Below are positions 19,316-29,039 of a stretch of 64,000 bases of DNA, in pieces. Location of the stretch: assembly GCA_046351595.1 (NCBI GenBank), contig JAXLYE010000005.1:682001-746000 (forward strand), given 5' to 3'. The notes beneath the pieces are model-generated. The model did not search any database, had not been told where the DNA came from, and saw nothing but the letters and a program-made list of their open reading frames with translations. This DNA comes from JAXLYE01 sp046351595. GTDB lineage: Bacteria; Myxococcota_A; Polyangia; Palsa-1104; JAEUJZ01. How positions within the stretch are numbered: position 1 is the first letter of the stretch; every line of letters starts with the position of its first letter. A program made the translations under genes and the position numbers.

Positions 19316-21343
19316 CTACAGCGAGCGCAGGAACGCCGCCAGGTCGGCGCGCTCGGCGGCGGTGGGCGGCGGCAGCTGCAGGACGCGGACGAAGTGATCG
19401 ATGACGTCCTCGAGGGTCGCGGCGCGGCCGTCGTGCAGGTAGGGCGCGGTGTCTGATACGCCGCGCAGGCCGGGCGTGTCGAAGGCGCAGGCCGGGCGCG
19501 GGGCGCCGTCGCGGGCCAGGGCCGGCTGATCGGGGAACGGCGCGCCGGCGCAGGTGCCGACGTCGTGCAGCATGACCGAGCCGCCCAGGTCGAGGCCGGG
19601 GTTGCCGGTGCCGCTGTCGGTGTAGCGCGGGCCGCCGTGGCAGCGCTCGCACTGCAGCTTGCTCCACACGGCCTGGCCGCGCTGCGCCGCCGCCGAGAGC
19701 TCGCCGGTGCGCGCGTCGATCTCGGGGCTGCGCGGCAGCGGCACGGCGCGGTCGACATAGTTGCTCAGCGCGTCGAGCAGCCGCTTGTCCGCGGGCCGCG
19801 TGAGGTCGAAGTCGCCGCCCTGCTCGATGCGGATGGTCTCGTCGTACTGCTGCAGCTGGTTGCGCGTGGCGTTGCGCATCAGGAAGCCGGTGCCCAGGGT
19901 GCCGCCGGCGTTGGACGGCGTGTCGCGCGGCCCGGTCGCGAACAGCCAGGTCACGCCGTCGCTGCGGCCCTCCAGGTGGCAGCTCGAGCAGGCGACCCAG
20001 AAGTTCTTGGTGATCGGGAACTCCGCTGAGTTGGCCGAGTAGAACAGGCGCTGGCCCAGGCGCAGCTCGGCCGGCATCGGGTCACCGGCGGCGAGCCGCG
20101 GGATGGCCTGCGGCTCCAGGCGCACGCGGTCGCTGCCGCTCGCGGCGGCGCCGGGCTCGGCGATCTGCAGCACCGCGACGTCGCCCGAGGCGCGCTGGTC
20201 GATGAAGGCGCGGCGGCCGTCCGGTGACACGACGATGCCCTCGGGCAGGTCGCCGGGCAGCGGCCGCAGGAGCTGCGCCTGCACGCGCCGCTCCGCGTCG
20301 ATCACCAGCACGTCCTCGCTCGACATGTTGACGACCAGCGCCAGGCTGCCGTCGGGGGTGAAGGCGATGGCGCGCGGGCCCGAGACGACGTCGGCGAAGG
20401 CGCCGTCGATCTTGGGCAGGCGCGAGTCGGTGCTGAGCGTGCCGCCGGGGATCGCCTCGCCCGCCGCGCCGCGCAGCGACACCGTCGGGAACACCGTGCT
20501 CTCGAAGTCGAGCTCGGGCTGCGCCACGTCGACGGCCAGCAGCAGGTGCGGCAGCCAGACCTCGCCCGCCGGGCCGGGGCGGACCGCGGCGCCGTAGACC
20601 CCGCGCGGCACGCCGTGCGCAAGCAGCTTGTTGCCGCGCGGCTTCACCTCGTCGAGACCGGCCTGGGCCTGCGGCATGAGCGTCGCCGCGTCCAGGACGT
20701 CGAGCCCGGGCGTAAGGAGGAAGCGCGTCACGTACAGCCGCTGCCCCGCGCCGTCGAGCGAGAGGCCGAACGGGCGATCGGTGGTGCGCCGGCGCAGCGC
20801 GCCCGTCTCGTCGGGCAGGCCGCGCACGAGCGGCAGCCGCACGACCTCGCCGCTCTGGTACAGCGCGACGTACAGCGCCTCGCCGCTCGGGTGGACCAGC
20901 GCGGTCACCGGCTCGGCGCCGAGCGGCAGCTCCTGCACGACGGCCGCGCTCTCGACGTCGACGGTGAGCAGGCGCCCCGAGCCCTGGCAGGCGACGTAGG
21001 CGAGGCGGCCGTCGGGCGACAGGTCGACGCCGCGCGGGGCGTGGCGGGGCTCGAAGCGGCCGTCGGGGCCCGCGACCGGGCGCGGGCCGAGCGGGATCTC
21101 GCGCACCAGCTGCCGCGCCTCGACGTCGAGGATCGACAGCGAGTCGGCCTCGGGGTTGACGACGGCCAGGCGCTGACCCGAGGCATCGAGCGCCAGGGTC
21201 TGCGCCTGGCGCGGGCGATCGGCGGGGTAGCGCACCGGCTCGCCGCAGCCCACAAGCCACAGCGAGACGAGGGACAGGCAGAGCAGACCGAGCCCGCCGG
21301 CGCGCGCGGCTCGCAGAGAGGGAAGGGGGGTGCTGCACTTCAT
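19316..21343 (-). CDS. Lipoprotein: YVTN-type beta-propeller fused to di-haem cytochrome c peroxidase-like domain
   Basis: The 675-residue product has a signal peptide with lipobox LVGC. An N-terminal propeller (about 45-400) is built of repeats such as LALDASGQRLAVVNPEADSL, DGRLAYVACQGSG and DGSLALVVNMSSEDVLV. The C-terminal third is a MauG/CcpA-like di-haem domain with two c-type haem motifs, CSSCH and CERCH, ending TPGLRGVSDTAPYLHDGRA as in the peroxidase family. It should act in the periplasm on peroxide or a protein or metal substrate. ATG 21343 has AAGGA upstream; the in-frame TTG at 21358 is rejected. It is the last gene of the six-gene operon, after a cupredoxin-like lipoprotein. Confidence 0.87.
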   Translation of the reverse strand: MKCSTPLPSLRAARAGGLGLLCLSLVSLWLVGCGEPVRYPADRPRQAQTLALDASGQRLAVVNPEADSLSILDVEARQLVREIPLGPRPVAGPDGRFEPRHAPRGVDLSPDGRLAYVACQGSGRLLTVDVESAAVVQELPLGAEPVTALVHPSGEALYVALYQSGEVVRLPLVRGLPDETGALRRRTTDRPFGLSLDGAGQRLYVTRFLLTPGLDVLDAATLMPQAQAGLDEVKPRGNKLLAHGVPRGVYGAAVRPGPAGEVWLPHLLLAVDVAQPELDFESTVFPTVSLRGAAGEAIPGGTLSTDSRLPKIDGAFADVVSGPRAIAFTPDGSLALVVNMSSEDVLVIDAERRVQAQLLRPLPGDLPEGIVVSPDGRRAFIDQRASGDVAVLQIAEPGAAASGSDRVRLEPQAIPRLAAGDPMPAELRLGQRLFYSANSAEFPITKNFWVACSSCHLEGRSDGVTWLFATGPRDTPSNAGGTLGTGFLMRNATRNQLQQYDETIRIEQGGDFDLTRPADKRLLDALSNYVDRAVPLPRSPEIDARTGELSAAAQRGQAVWSKLQCERCHGGPRYTDSGTGNPGLDLGGSVMLHDVGTCAGAPFPDQPALARDGAPRPACAFDTPGLRGVSDTAPYLHDGRAATLEDVIDHFVRVLQLPPPTAAERADLAAFLRSL

Positions 21344-21392
21344 CGCTTGTTCCTTCAAACTTCCTTCGACACTTCGGGCGGGCTCCGGCGCT

Positions 21393-22049
21393 TCACGGGA
21401 TCTTGACGCCGCCGCAGCGGCCGGCCACGCAGGTGACCCCGGGCTCGCACTCGCCCTCGACGTTGCCCAGGCAGCAGACCTTCTGGCACTGGCTGCTGCC
21501 GAGGCTCTCGCGCACGCAGACGGTGCCGGTGGCGGCGCCGGTGGCGGTCGTCGGGCCGGCGGGCAGGCCGTAGGAGTAGCTGGTGCTGACCGCGGTGCCG
21601 CTGGTGGCGTCGCGGTAGTCGAAGACGCCGGGCGCGCCGAAGGTGTGGCGCCAGAACGAGAACGGCGCGGCCTCGATGCACTCGGCGCCGACGCGGCGCA
21701 GGCACTCGTCGGACTGCTCGGGCGGCACCAGGTTGTAGGGCGCGCGCAGCGCCGGCGACGACAGCTCGTAGGGCGCGGCGACGCTGACCACCGAGACGCC
21801 GGAGCGCGGCGACAGGTTGCGCCACTCGACGGTGGCGCCGACCTCGACGATCAGGCAGGCGGCCTTGAAGGGCGCCGCGGTCTGGATCCGCACGATCGCG
21901 GACGCGGGCTCGGACGAGGACTCCTGCACCGGCGGCGGCGCCTGACGCACCGAGCCGCAGGCGGCGAGACAGACCAGCGCACCGCAGGCGGCTATCGACA
22001 GCAGCGAGCCGCGCGCGACGGAGCGGGGCACGGCACACGAGCGGTTCAT
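21393..22049 (-). CDS. Cupredoxin-like lipoprotein
   Basis: The 218-residue protein has a signal peptide and lipobox (CLAAC). The central region (about 50-150) reads like a plastocyanin-type fold: VEVGATVEWRNLSP, then SFWRHTFGAPGVFDYRD. The usual copper ligands (a Cys in the C-terminal loop and its partner His) are not clearly conserved, so metal binding is uncertain. The last 50 residues hold eight Cys (CVRESLGSSQCQKVCC, then C-x4-C-x5-C) as a small disulphide domain. The start overlaps the stop of the upstream membrane-protein gene by ATGA. Its di-haem neighbour makes an electron-transfer or metal-handling role plausible. Confidence 0.7.
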   Translation of the reverse strand: MNRSCAVPRSVARGSLLSIAACGALVCLAACGSVRQAPPPVQESSSEPASAIVRIQTAAPFKAACLIVEVGATVEWRNLSPRSGVSVVSVAAPYELSSPALRAPYNLVPPEQSDECLRRVGAECIEAAPFSFWRHTFGAPGVFDYRDATSGTAVSTSYSYGLPAGPTTATGAATGTVCVRESLGSSQCQKVCCLGNVEGECEPGVTCVAGRCGGVKIP

Positions 22050-23545
22050 GGGTTCACCCGATAAGCAGAGAGCGTGACGCAGCCGCCCTCGTAGAGATCC
22101 CAGCGCAGCAGGCGCGGGACCGAGCTGTCATAGCAGAAGCGCGCGAGCGGCCGCAGCGCCGCCTGCGAGCGGGCCGAGGCGCGGACCTCGGACGTGACCA
22201 GGACCTCGGCGGGCAGGCGATCGAGGCGGCTGAGGTCACTCAGCACCTCGCCGAGGAACAGCGCCGGCCGCGCCGTGCCCGAGCCGCGGTGCAGGTCGAG
22301 GTGCCGCGCCGCGCGCGCGCCGTAGACAAGAGACGTCGAAGCGGTGCTCTGCGCCGCATACGCGCCGAGCGCGGCGCCGGGATCGGGGTGCGTGCGGAAG
22401 GCCCGCACCGTGCGCGCGCTGGTCAGGCCAAGGCCCGCCACGAGCAGCACGACGCCGACGAGCAGCGCCCGGCGCGGCGCCGGCCGCAGGGTCGCACCGA
22501 GCGCCTGATCCACCGCGAGCCCGAGCGCGAGCGCGAGCGCGAGGGCCGCGGGCAGCAGGTGCCGGCCGTGGCCGCGCACCGGCAGCACCGCAAAGGCCCA
22601 CAGCGCCGCGCCCAGCCCGACGAGCAGCAGGGTCCGGCCGGCGCGCCGCGCCGCGAGCGGCCAGCGCCGCGGCGGGTGCACGAAGAGCGCCAGCCCGCCG
22701 AGCCCGAGGCCGAGCAGCCACAGCGGGCCCAGCGTCGCCTCGAGCAGGCCGCCGAGCAGCGCCGCGCCGCGCTCGATCGGGTGCGGGTCCACGGCGAGGC
22801 CGCCGCCGAAGTCGGTAAAGTGGCCGCGCGCGTGCGCGTGCACGAGCAGGCCGAGGCGCTGCGGGCCGAGCCACAGCGCATACGGCACGAGCCACAGGAG
22901 CGCGCCCAGCCCGGTCCCCAGACAGAGGGCGAGCGCCGCGCGCAGGCCGAGGCCGGGCAAGAGCGAGACGAGCAGCAGCGCGACGACGGGCGCCGCCTGC
23001 GGCCGCACCGCGAGCGCCAGCCCGAGCAGCGCACCCCCCGCGCCGAGCCCGCGCGTCCCGCGGGAGGCCAGGCGCAGCACCGCCGCGCCCGCGAGCAGCA
23101 GCGCGCCCGCGCCGGCCCCGTCGCTCAGCGTCGCGACCGCGAGGGCCCAGGCGAGCGGACCGAGCGCGGCGAGCGAGAAGGCCAGCGCGCCCGTGCGCGA
23201 GCCCGAGCCCCCGGGCAGCCGCCGCAGCGCCGCGACCAGGGCGCCCAGCCCGAGCCCGAGCAGGAGCGCGCTCACCGCCGCCAGCGCGACCTCGACGCGG
23301 GCGCCGAGCGCGTGCACGAGGCGCGCCCACGCGATGTACAGCGGCGCCCCCGGCGGGTGCGGCTGCCAGCGCGAGAGGTCGTAGTCCGTCACCGCCAGCC
23401 CGAAGCCCACGCCGTCGTAGCCGTCGGCCGTCACCGCGCGCGCGCACAGCGCAAGCGTGGCAAGGTACAGTAAAAGGCCGAGCAGCCACGGCGCCGCGGC
23501 AAAGCGCGGCCCGGGCACGGCCTCGTCGACGACAGCGGCAGACAT
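22046..23545 (-). CDS. Multi-pass membrane protein, probable GT-C glycosyltransferase
   Basis: The 499-residue protein has about ten hydrophobic segments rich in Leu/Ala/Gly and a first periplasmic loop with DGYDGVGFGLAVTDYDLS and QPHPPGAPLYI. That layout (an acidic loop after the first membrane segment, then HPPG) is typical of GT-C enzymes of the GT39/DUF2723 type, which move sugars from polyprenyl carriers. The C-terminal 120 residues are a soluble, probably periplasmic domain. It sits in the middle of the six-gene operon, 18 bases after the 787-residue lipoprotein, and overlaps the next gene by four bases. A glycosylation role in the system is inferred. Confidence 0.75.
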   Translation of the reverse strand: MSAAVVDEAVPGPRFAAAPWLLGLLLYLATLALCARAVTADGYDGVGFGLAVTDYDLSRWQPHPPGAPLYIAWARLVHALGARVEVALAAVSALLLGLGLGALVAALRRLPGGSGSRTGALAFSLAALGPLAWALAVATLSDGAGAGALLLAGAAVLRLASRGTRGLGAGGALLGLALAVRPQAAPVVALLLVSLLPGLGLRAALALCLGTGLGALLWLVPYALWLGPQRLGLLVHAHARGHFTDFGGGLAVDPHPIERGAALLGGLLEATLGPLWLLGLGLGGLALFVHPPRRWPLAARRAGRTLLLVGLGAALWAFAVLPVRGHGRHLLPAALALALALGLAVDQALGATLRPAPRRALLVGVVLLVAGLGLTSARTVRAFRTHPDPGAALGAYAAQSTASTSLVYGARAARHLDLHRGSGTARPALFLGEVLSDLSRLDRLPAEVLVTSEVRASARSQAALRPLARFCYDSSVPRLLRWDLYEGGCVTLSAYRVNP

Positions 23546-23563
23546 CGCGATCGGCGGACCCCG

Positions 23564-25927
23564 CTAGCGCCGCGTGATGCGGATCTCCGAGGCCAGCGAC
23601 GCCGGCAGCTTGACGTCGTCGACCTCGGGCACGCAGTCGCGATCGCGGTCGCTGGTGAGGGCGCTCATCTCACTCCCGAGCTCGCCGGTGAGCGCGCGCT
23701 CGGCCATCTGCAGGCCGCCGCGCGGCAGCGCCGCCTCGACGCGCAGGCACTCGCCCGGCCAGTCGACCTTGCCGTCGCTGTTGCGGTCGTCCCAGCCGTT
23801 GAGCACGAGCTTGTTGAGGCGGCCGATGCGCGCCTCGAGCTCGGTCCGCAGCGCCTCCTGACCGGGCCGCGCCGCGACCAGCACGTACATCGTGCGCAGC
23901 GCCCCGGTGAGCACGCCGAAGCGCGCCGGCGTGAACGAGAACGTCGTCTCCTCGCCGAGGCGCGGCCGGTACAGGCGCAGGTCCTTCACGTAGAAGCTCT
24001 CTTCGAGCTTGGCGTAGGCGGCCTGTGCGCGGCTGCGGTAGTCGGCGTTGCTGGTCGCCAGGTACGCCTCGAGCAGGCCGTAGACCGCGGCGGCCTGCGC
24101 CTCGAGCGTGGTCGGCTCGGCGTCGGCCTTGTCGGCGGCCAGGTCGTAGCCGTTGCTGGCCAGGCCGCTCGCGGCGACGAGCTTCTGCGAAAGGAAGTCG
24201 GCCTGCGCCTTGATCAGCTGCTGCAGGCGCTGCGCGATGGTGGCGCCGCCCGGCGCGCCGGTGAACCGGGTGGTGTCGAGCGCGGTCGCATTGGCCGTGG
24301 TGTCCGGCGTCGCGTTCGAGTAGAGCGTGAGCTGCGCGGTCAGCGCGCGGTAGGCGGTGCGCAGCGCGATGAGGGCGCGCACGGTGTCGAGCGTCGAGGC
24401 GTGGCCGCCGCGGCTGATGGCGCCGCCCGAGGCGACCTGCGCCTCGTCGCTGAGCGCGCCGGTCTTGGGATCGAGGTGCAGGCGATCGAGGTTGACCAGC
24501 GCGACCTTGAGCACCGCCAGCGCGCGGTCGTGCGCGGTCGCTTCGCCGTCGGGCATTCCGTTGTCCGTGGCGAACGGATCGCCGTCGAAGACCGGGCGGC
24601 TGGTGGCGCTGCCGCCGACGGCGGTGTTGCGCAGGTCGGTCATCGCGAACTGCTCGGCATAGGCGCCGAGCAGCGCCGCCAGGTCCGAGAGGCGGCTCTT
24701 GCCGTCGCTGAGGCTGAGCGCCGTGGGCTGCGCATCAGCGCCGCCGGTGCCCGCGACCTCGGTGACCGCGACCGCGTGCGGGAAGAAGCGCGGCGTGCTC
24801 TGGTAGTCGTAGTCGAGCGCCGCCTTGATCGAGGCGAAGCCGCCGAGCTGCGCCCCGTCGCTGGTGAGCTGCCCGAGGAGGAAGCCGGCCTTGTTGTCGA
24901 TCTCCTCGACCATGAGCAGGCCCTGGAAGCCCTCCAGATCGCTCGGGCCGATGTACGTGCCGGCGGTGCCGCGCTTGGCCGGATCGTCGTCGTAGGCGCG
25001 CACGGTGTTGCCGACCTTGCCGACCAGCGCGCTGTCCGCGGCGTCGACCGCGGTCATGGCGCGGCCGTCGACGTCGTGCACCAGCTGGAAGTAGTTGATG
25101 GCCCACAGCGCCTGCTTCCACGCCGACAGGCCCAGGGCGTCCAGGCTCAGCACCTTGTCGGCGCGGCTGCGGTCGATGTGCAGCGAGTTGTAGCCGCACT
25201 CGTAGTCGCCGACGGTGATCTTCATGCCGGCCGAGGCGCCGTAGCCGCCCGCGAGCGAGCAGCCGCGCGCCACGTTGCCCGAGGCCTCGATCTGCGACTC
25301 GAAGCCGCGCAGCTCGGCGAACTGCGGCACGAGCCCCGGGAAGCCCAGGCGATTGAGCTCGTTATCCGTCGGCGCCGGGACGATGACCCAGGGCCCGTTC
25401 TGCTTGTCGACGCCGGCGCGGCTGGCCAGCGCCAGCGCCTGCACCTTGTCGCGTAGGAGCGCGAGCGCCGCCGTGCCCGTGGCCCTGGTCGGGTTGAGCA
25501 CCGGCCCGTACATCAGCGACAGCCCGGCGCCCGACTCGAACGACAGCATGTTCATCGCCAGCTTCGAGTACTCGTACACCTCGACCGCGGCGGAGTAGCC
25601 GACGACGTCGTTGTGCGCCTTCATGTCCGTCGGATCGGTGTAGACGTCGGGCACGAGCGCGTTGCGGTCATAGCCCGCGAGGTCGCGGCCCATGGCCTCG
25701 GCCAGCGGCTCGCCCGAGAGCTGCATCTCGATCGCCGCCCACAACAGGCTCGCGGTGTCGGTGCGGGTGTTGACGTAGCTCGCGGTCAGCGCGGCGCCGG
25801 AGGCCTGCATGTCGCCGGGTCCGCCCGCGCCCTCGTCCTTGCACGTAAGGAACAGCAGCGACCCGGTGAGCAGGCCGCTGGCCAGCCCGAGCCGGTGCCG
25901 ATTGCGATAGCGAAGCAGGGTGCTCAT
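23564..25927 (-). CDS. Large lipoprotein of unknown function
   Basis: I do not recognise the family. The 787-residue product has a signal peptide with lipobox LFLTC (Cys29). The rest is a soluble, mostly helical-looking protein with recurring Ala/Leu/Asp helices. Two short segments rich in Asp near the C-terminus (DDRNSDGKVDW and DRDRDCVPEVDD) look like EF-hand or dockerin-type calcium loops. Only four Cys occur in the mature part, and no enzyme motif is evident. The size and lipidation resemble proteins that sit at the outer membrane beside a porin. It lies between the FAD-enzyme gene (49-base gap) and the GT-C-like gene, within the operon. There is only a weak ribosome site before ATG 25927. 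Confidence 0.72.
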   Translation of the reverse strand: MSTLLRYRNRHRLGLASGLLTGSLLFLTCKDEGAGGPGDMQASGAALTASYVNTRTDTASLLWAAIEMQLSGEPLAEAMGRDLAGYDRNALVPDVYTDPTDMKAHNDVVGYSAAVEVYEYSKLAMNMLSFESGAGLSLMYGPVLNPTRATGTAALALLRDKVQALALASRAGVDKQNGPWVIVPAPTDNELNRLGFPGLVPQFAELRGFESQIEASGNVARGCSLAGGYGASAGMKITVGDYECGYNSLHIDRSRADKVLSLDALGLSAWKQALWAINYFQLVHDVDGRAMTAVDAADSALVGKVGNTVRAYDDDPAKRGTAGTYIGPSDLEGFQGLLMVEEIDNKAGFLLGQLTSDGAQLGGFASIKAALDYDYQSTPRFFPHAVAVTEVAGTGGADAQPTALSLSDGKSRLSDLAALLGAYAEQFAMTDLRNTAVGGSATSRPVFDGDPFATDNGMPDGEATAHDRALAVLKVALVNLDRLHLDPKTGALSDEAQVASGGAISRGGHASTLDTVRALIALRTAYRALTAQLTLYSNATPDTTANATALDTTRFTGAPGGATIAQRLQQLIKAQADFLSQKLVAASGLASNGYDLAADKADAEPTTLEAQAAAVYGLLEAYLATSNADYRSRAQAAYAKLEESFYVKDLRLYRPRLGEETTFSFTPARFGVLTGALRTMYVLVAARPGQEALRTELEARIGRLNKLVLNGWDDRNSDGKVDWPGECLRVEAALPRGGLQMAERALTGELGSEMSALTSDRDRDCVPEVDDVKLPASLASEIRITRR

Positions 25928-25976
25928 CTGGTGTTGCCCTCGGTGTTTCTTGTGGCGATCCGCTGCAAGAGGCGCA

Positions 25977-27464
25977 TCAGCGGATCACCGAGCGGGTCTC
26001 GATCAGGCCCTTGTCGCTGCGCAGGCCCGCGGCCTCGGCCGTCGCCGAGCGCCCCTCCAGCGCGCGGATCGCGGCGAGCTGGCCCATCTCCATCGCGGTG
26101 TCCATGAAGACGTAGCGGAACGCGCCCTGGCGCCCGCACGAGGTCAGGTTGTCGACGCGCTCGACGTAGTCGAGGGCCGCCTGCCGCTGCGTGAGGTAGT
26201 CGCGCTGGTAGATCGGGTAGCCCTCTTCGACGTAGGTGCAGAAGTAGCCGAGCGTGTCGCGGCGCACGCCCGAGAAGCCGAGCGCCTGCAGGTCCGCGAG
26301 GCAGCGCTCGTACAGCGCCTCGTCGGACATCGACCACACCGGGCCGCCGGCCTGGCACGGGATCTCGAGCATGATCGACGTCTTGCCCGGCGGCGCCGCG
26401 TACGGGCTTCTGTGCGACGGCTCCTGGATCCGCGTCGCGAGGTAGCGCGGCTCGGAGACGTACATCCACGTGTGCGGCGAGAAGCGCGGGCGATCGAGCT
26501 TGATGTTGAGGAAGCGCACGCCGCGGAAGCGCAGCCGCTCGGCCGCCTGCAGCGCCGCGTGGGCCGCGGACGCCGCGAACGGCGCCGGCTCGGACTGCGC
26601 CAGCATGCTGACCAGCTGCGGCAGCGCCAGCGTCGAGATCACGTGATCGGCCTCGATCGTCTCGACCGTCTCGAGCAGGGCGCCGGAGTCGTCGACCTCG
26701 CGCACGCGCACGCCGCGTACGCGCCGCCGCGGCGTGCCCGGCCCGGCCGCCTCGGACAAGAGGCCGACGACGGCGCGGCCGTACTGGATCTCGCCGCCGA
26801 GCGCGGCGATCTCCTCGCCCATGCGCACGAACAGGTGGCCGATGCCGTGGCGCGGGTAGAGGTACCGTCGCGCGTAGGTGCGCGCGCCGCCGCGCCGCAG
26901 CCCGAGCAGGCGCAGGGCCACGTCCGACAGATCCAGGAGGGAGATCCGCTGCGCCGCCCAGTCCGACGAGATCTCCGTCGGCGGGATGCCCCACAGCTTC
27001 TCGGTGTAGGGGCCGAAGAAGCGATCGTAGAGCGCGCGGCCGAAGCGGTGCACCACCCAGGACTCGAAGCTGTCGTCGGGCTCGGGGCTGAGGCGCTGCC
27101 CGAGCGCGGCGCGGGCGTAGCTCAGCCAGGTCACCGCGGCCTCGTCGAGCGGCACGTTGCGCAAGAGATCCGCCGCGTCGAGCGGGTAGCGGAAGCGCGC
27201 CCCGCCGTTCAAGATCACCGACGAGCGGACCCGCTGCAAGAAGGCGTCGCCCATCAGCGCCTGCAGCCGCTCGACCAGCGCGCGGTTCTGCGAGATCACG
27301 CGGTGCCCGCCCAGGTCGAAGTGGAAGCCGCCGTCTTCGACGGTGCCGCACAGGCCGCCGGGTCGCCGCTCGCGCTCGATCAGGGTGACGCGGGCGCCGC
27401 GGCTGCACAGCTCCCACGCCGCCATCATGCCGCACGCTCCGCCGCCGAGGATCACGATGTGCAT
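25977..27464 (-). CDS. FAD-dependent oxidoreductase, amine-oxidase/UDP-galactopyranose-mutase-like
   Basis: The 495-residue cytosolic flavoprotein opens with the Rossmann dinucleotide motif HIVILGGGACGMMAAWEL (GxGxxG variant GGGACG), followed by the acidic strand end LIERERRPGGLCGT typical of amine-oxidase and protoporphyrinogen-oxidase folds. FGPYTEKLWG (about 150-160) and LGGHRVI are phrases shared with UDP-galactopyranose-mutase-like proteins of sugar clusters. A C-terminal FAD segment with VDNL and FMDTAMEMG follows. With the adjacent GT-C-like gene, sugar ring or lipid-linked-sugar chemistry is a reasonable guess, but desaturase or amine oxidation cannot be excluded. It starts 13 bases after the porin stop. 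Confidence 0.8.
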   Translation of the reverse strand: MHIVILGGGACGMMAAWELCSRGARVTLIERERRPGGLCGTVEDGGFHFDLGGHRVISQNRALVERLQALMGDAFLQRVRSSVILNGGARFRYPLDAADLLRNVPLDEAAVTWLSYARAALGQRLSPEPDDSFESWVVHRFGRALYDRFFGPYTEKLWGIPPTEISSDWAAQRISLLDLSDVALRLLGLRRGGARTYARRYLYPRHGIGHLFVRMGEEIAALGGEIQYGRAVVGLLSEAAGPGTPRRRVRGVRVREVDDSGALLETVETIEADHVISTLALPQLVSMLAQSEPAPFAASAAHAALQAAERLRFRGVRFLNIKLDRPRFSPHTWMYVSEPRYLATRIQEPSHRSPYAAPPGKTSIMLEIPCQAGGPVWSMSDEALYERCLADLQALGFSGVRRDTLGYFCTYVEEGYPIYQRDYLTQRQAALDYVERVDNLTSCGRQGAFRYVFMDTAMEMGQLAAIRALEGRSATAEAAGLRSDKGLIETRSVIR

Positions 27465-27477
27465 GCGCCCTCCATGC

Positions 27478-29031
27478 CTAGAACAGGAACGCCGCCGACG
27501 AGACGTAGCCGAGCGCCGGGTCCTGCCAGATGTCGCGCCGCGTGCCGCTGGCGTCGTTGGTCGTCCACTGCAGCTCGTGCTTCCACACCGCGGCCGCCGA
27601 CAGCCGCAGGTTCAGACCGAGCGACAGGCGCCGCCGATCGTTCAGGTTGACGACGCTGAGATCGGTGTCGACCTCCTCGTAGCGCAGCGACAGGAGCAGC
27701 GACGCCTCGCCGAGCCACAGCGGCAGGCTGTGCAGCTTCGGCATGAGCAGCCGCAGCGGCAGGCGCCCGCGCAGCTCGGCGTAGAAGCCCTGCATCGCCG
27801 TCGGCACCGCCCGCCGCGAGCTGACCAGGAAGTCGTCGTCGAAGCCGGCGTCGATGAAGGCGCGCACGTACTCGCCCGCGAACTCGAGGTAGGCGTTGCG
27901 GACGAGCAGATCGCCGGCGACAAGGTGCACGCGGTGCTTCTGCCGGTCGTACTCGCCGGTGTAGCCGGACAGGCCGGCCTCGACCGTCGGGGTCCAGCGG
28001 CCGCGCGGGCGGTAGTAGTAGGCCGCCAGCCGGCCGGTCAGCGCCTTGTCGGAGTTGTTGTCCTGGAGCACGCTGCCGCGCGCGTCGCGCAGCCCGTTGC
28101 CGTCGGCGATGGCGCTGGTCAGGCCGTTGACGGCGTACAGCTCGTACGACAAGAGCACCGAGCCGAGGCCGATGCGGCCGGTGAGCCCGGCGCCCGCCTC
28201 CCACCACGTCGACGGGATGATGTATGTGTTGACGAGCGGCCGGTCGGTCAGCTCCAGCGACGGCGCGTCGTGGTTGACGTTGAGGCGGCCGAGCGGCATG
28301 AGGATGATGCCGGCGCGCAGCGTCAGCGGCTCCCACAGCTTGACGTCGACGACCGCAAACTCAAGCAGCACCTCGCCGAGGCCGAGCTGGCCGTCGCGGC
28401 GGACCGGGGTGCCGCCGTGCTCCCACTCGACCTCGGTGGCGAGCGTGATGTGGTCGGTGATCGGCGAGAACAGGAACAGCACGAAGCGCCGCGCCTCGAA
28501 CGTCGAGTCCACGCCCGGGTACTTGGTGAAGGCGAACTCGCCGTAGCCGCCGAGCGTCGTCTTGCTGATGGTGCCGCGCACGCGGTCGATCAGCGTCATG
28601 GTCGGGTTGCGGGCGCTGCCGCGGTCCGGTGCGGCGCCCGGCGGGCTCGCGCTGCCGGCGTCGCTGCCGTCGGTGGGATCGAGCTCGATCTGCGGGCCCA
28701 GGGCCGGGGCGCCGGGGCGGCCCCAGCCGGGCAGGCCGGGGGCGGGCGGCAGCTTGACGGGGGCCGCGGGTCGGGGGCTCGGCGGGGCGATCTCGGTCGT
28801 GGGGCTGGCGGCTGCGGGCGCGGGGGTCGGGGGCGGCGTGGCCGGGGTCGGCGCGGTCGCGGTCGACACGCCCGGCCGGCCGCCGTCTCCGTCGGGAGGC
28901 GGCGGCTCCTCGGGCCGGGTGTCGCTGGCCGCGGGCGCACCGTACGCCGCGGGCGCGCCCAGCCCGGCGATCGCCACGGCCGCGCAGACGGCGAGCAGCG
29001 CGGCGCCGGGTTTTTTGAAAACGAATTTCAT
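27478..29031 (-). CDS. Outer-membrane beta-barrel porin-like protein
   Basis: The 517-residue product has a Sec signal peptide (cleavage near AYGA-PAAS), a Pro/Ala/Thr/Gly-rich linker to about residue 110, then a barrel domain with alternating amphipathic strands ending in a terminal aromatic (AFLF). Phrases such as TLGGYGEFAFTKYPG, ATEVEWEHGG and LRAGIILMPLGRLN resemble phosphate-selective (OprO/OprP-like) porins. It is the first gene of the operon, behind a TTGACA-N18-TATCAA promoter whose predicted transcription start nearly coincides with the ATG. No Shine-Dalgarno is present. The cargo is unknown. Confidence 0.83.
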   Translation of the reverse strand: MKFVFKKPGAALLAVCAAVAIAGLGAPAAYGAPAASDTRPEEPPPPDGDGGRPGVSTATAPTPATPPPTPAPAAASPTTEIAPPSPRPAAPVKLPPAPGLPGWGRPGAPALGPQIELDPTDGSDAGSASPPGAAPDRGSARNPTMTLIDRVRGTISKTTLGGYGEFAFTKYPGVDSTFEARRFVLFLFSPITDHITLATEVEWEHGGTPVRRDGQLGLGEVLLEFAVVDVKLWEPLTLRAGIILMPLGRLNVNHDAPSLELTDRPLVNTYIIPSTWWEAGAGLTGRIGLGSVLLSYELYAVNGLTSAIADGNGLRDARGSVLQDNNSDKALTGRLAAYYYRPRGRWTPTVEAGLSGYTGEYDRQKHRVHLVAGDLLVRNAYLEFAGEYVRAFIDAGFDDDFLVSSRRAVPTAMQGFYAELRGRLPLRLLMPKLHSLPLWLGEASLLLSLRYEEVDTDLSVVNLNDRRRLSLGLNLRLSAAAVWKHELQWTTNDASGTRRDIWQDPALGYVSSAAFLF

Positions 29032-29039
29032 TTTCTACG

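Noticed and set aside
21393..22049. MbnP-type copper protein paired with a MbnH-type di-haem protein
   Set aside because: The di-haem neighbour fits, but the expected MbnP sequence pattern is not visible; the protein reads as a degenerate cupredoxin, so the pair name is not used.
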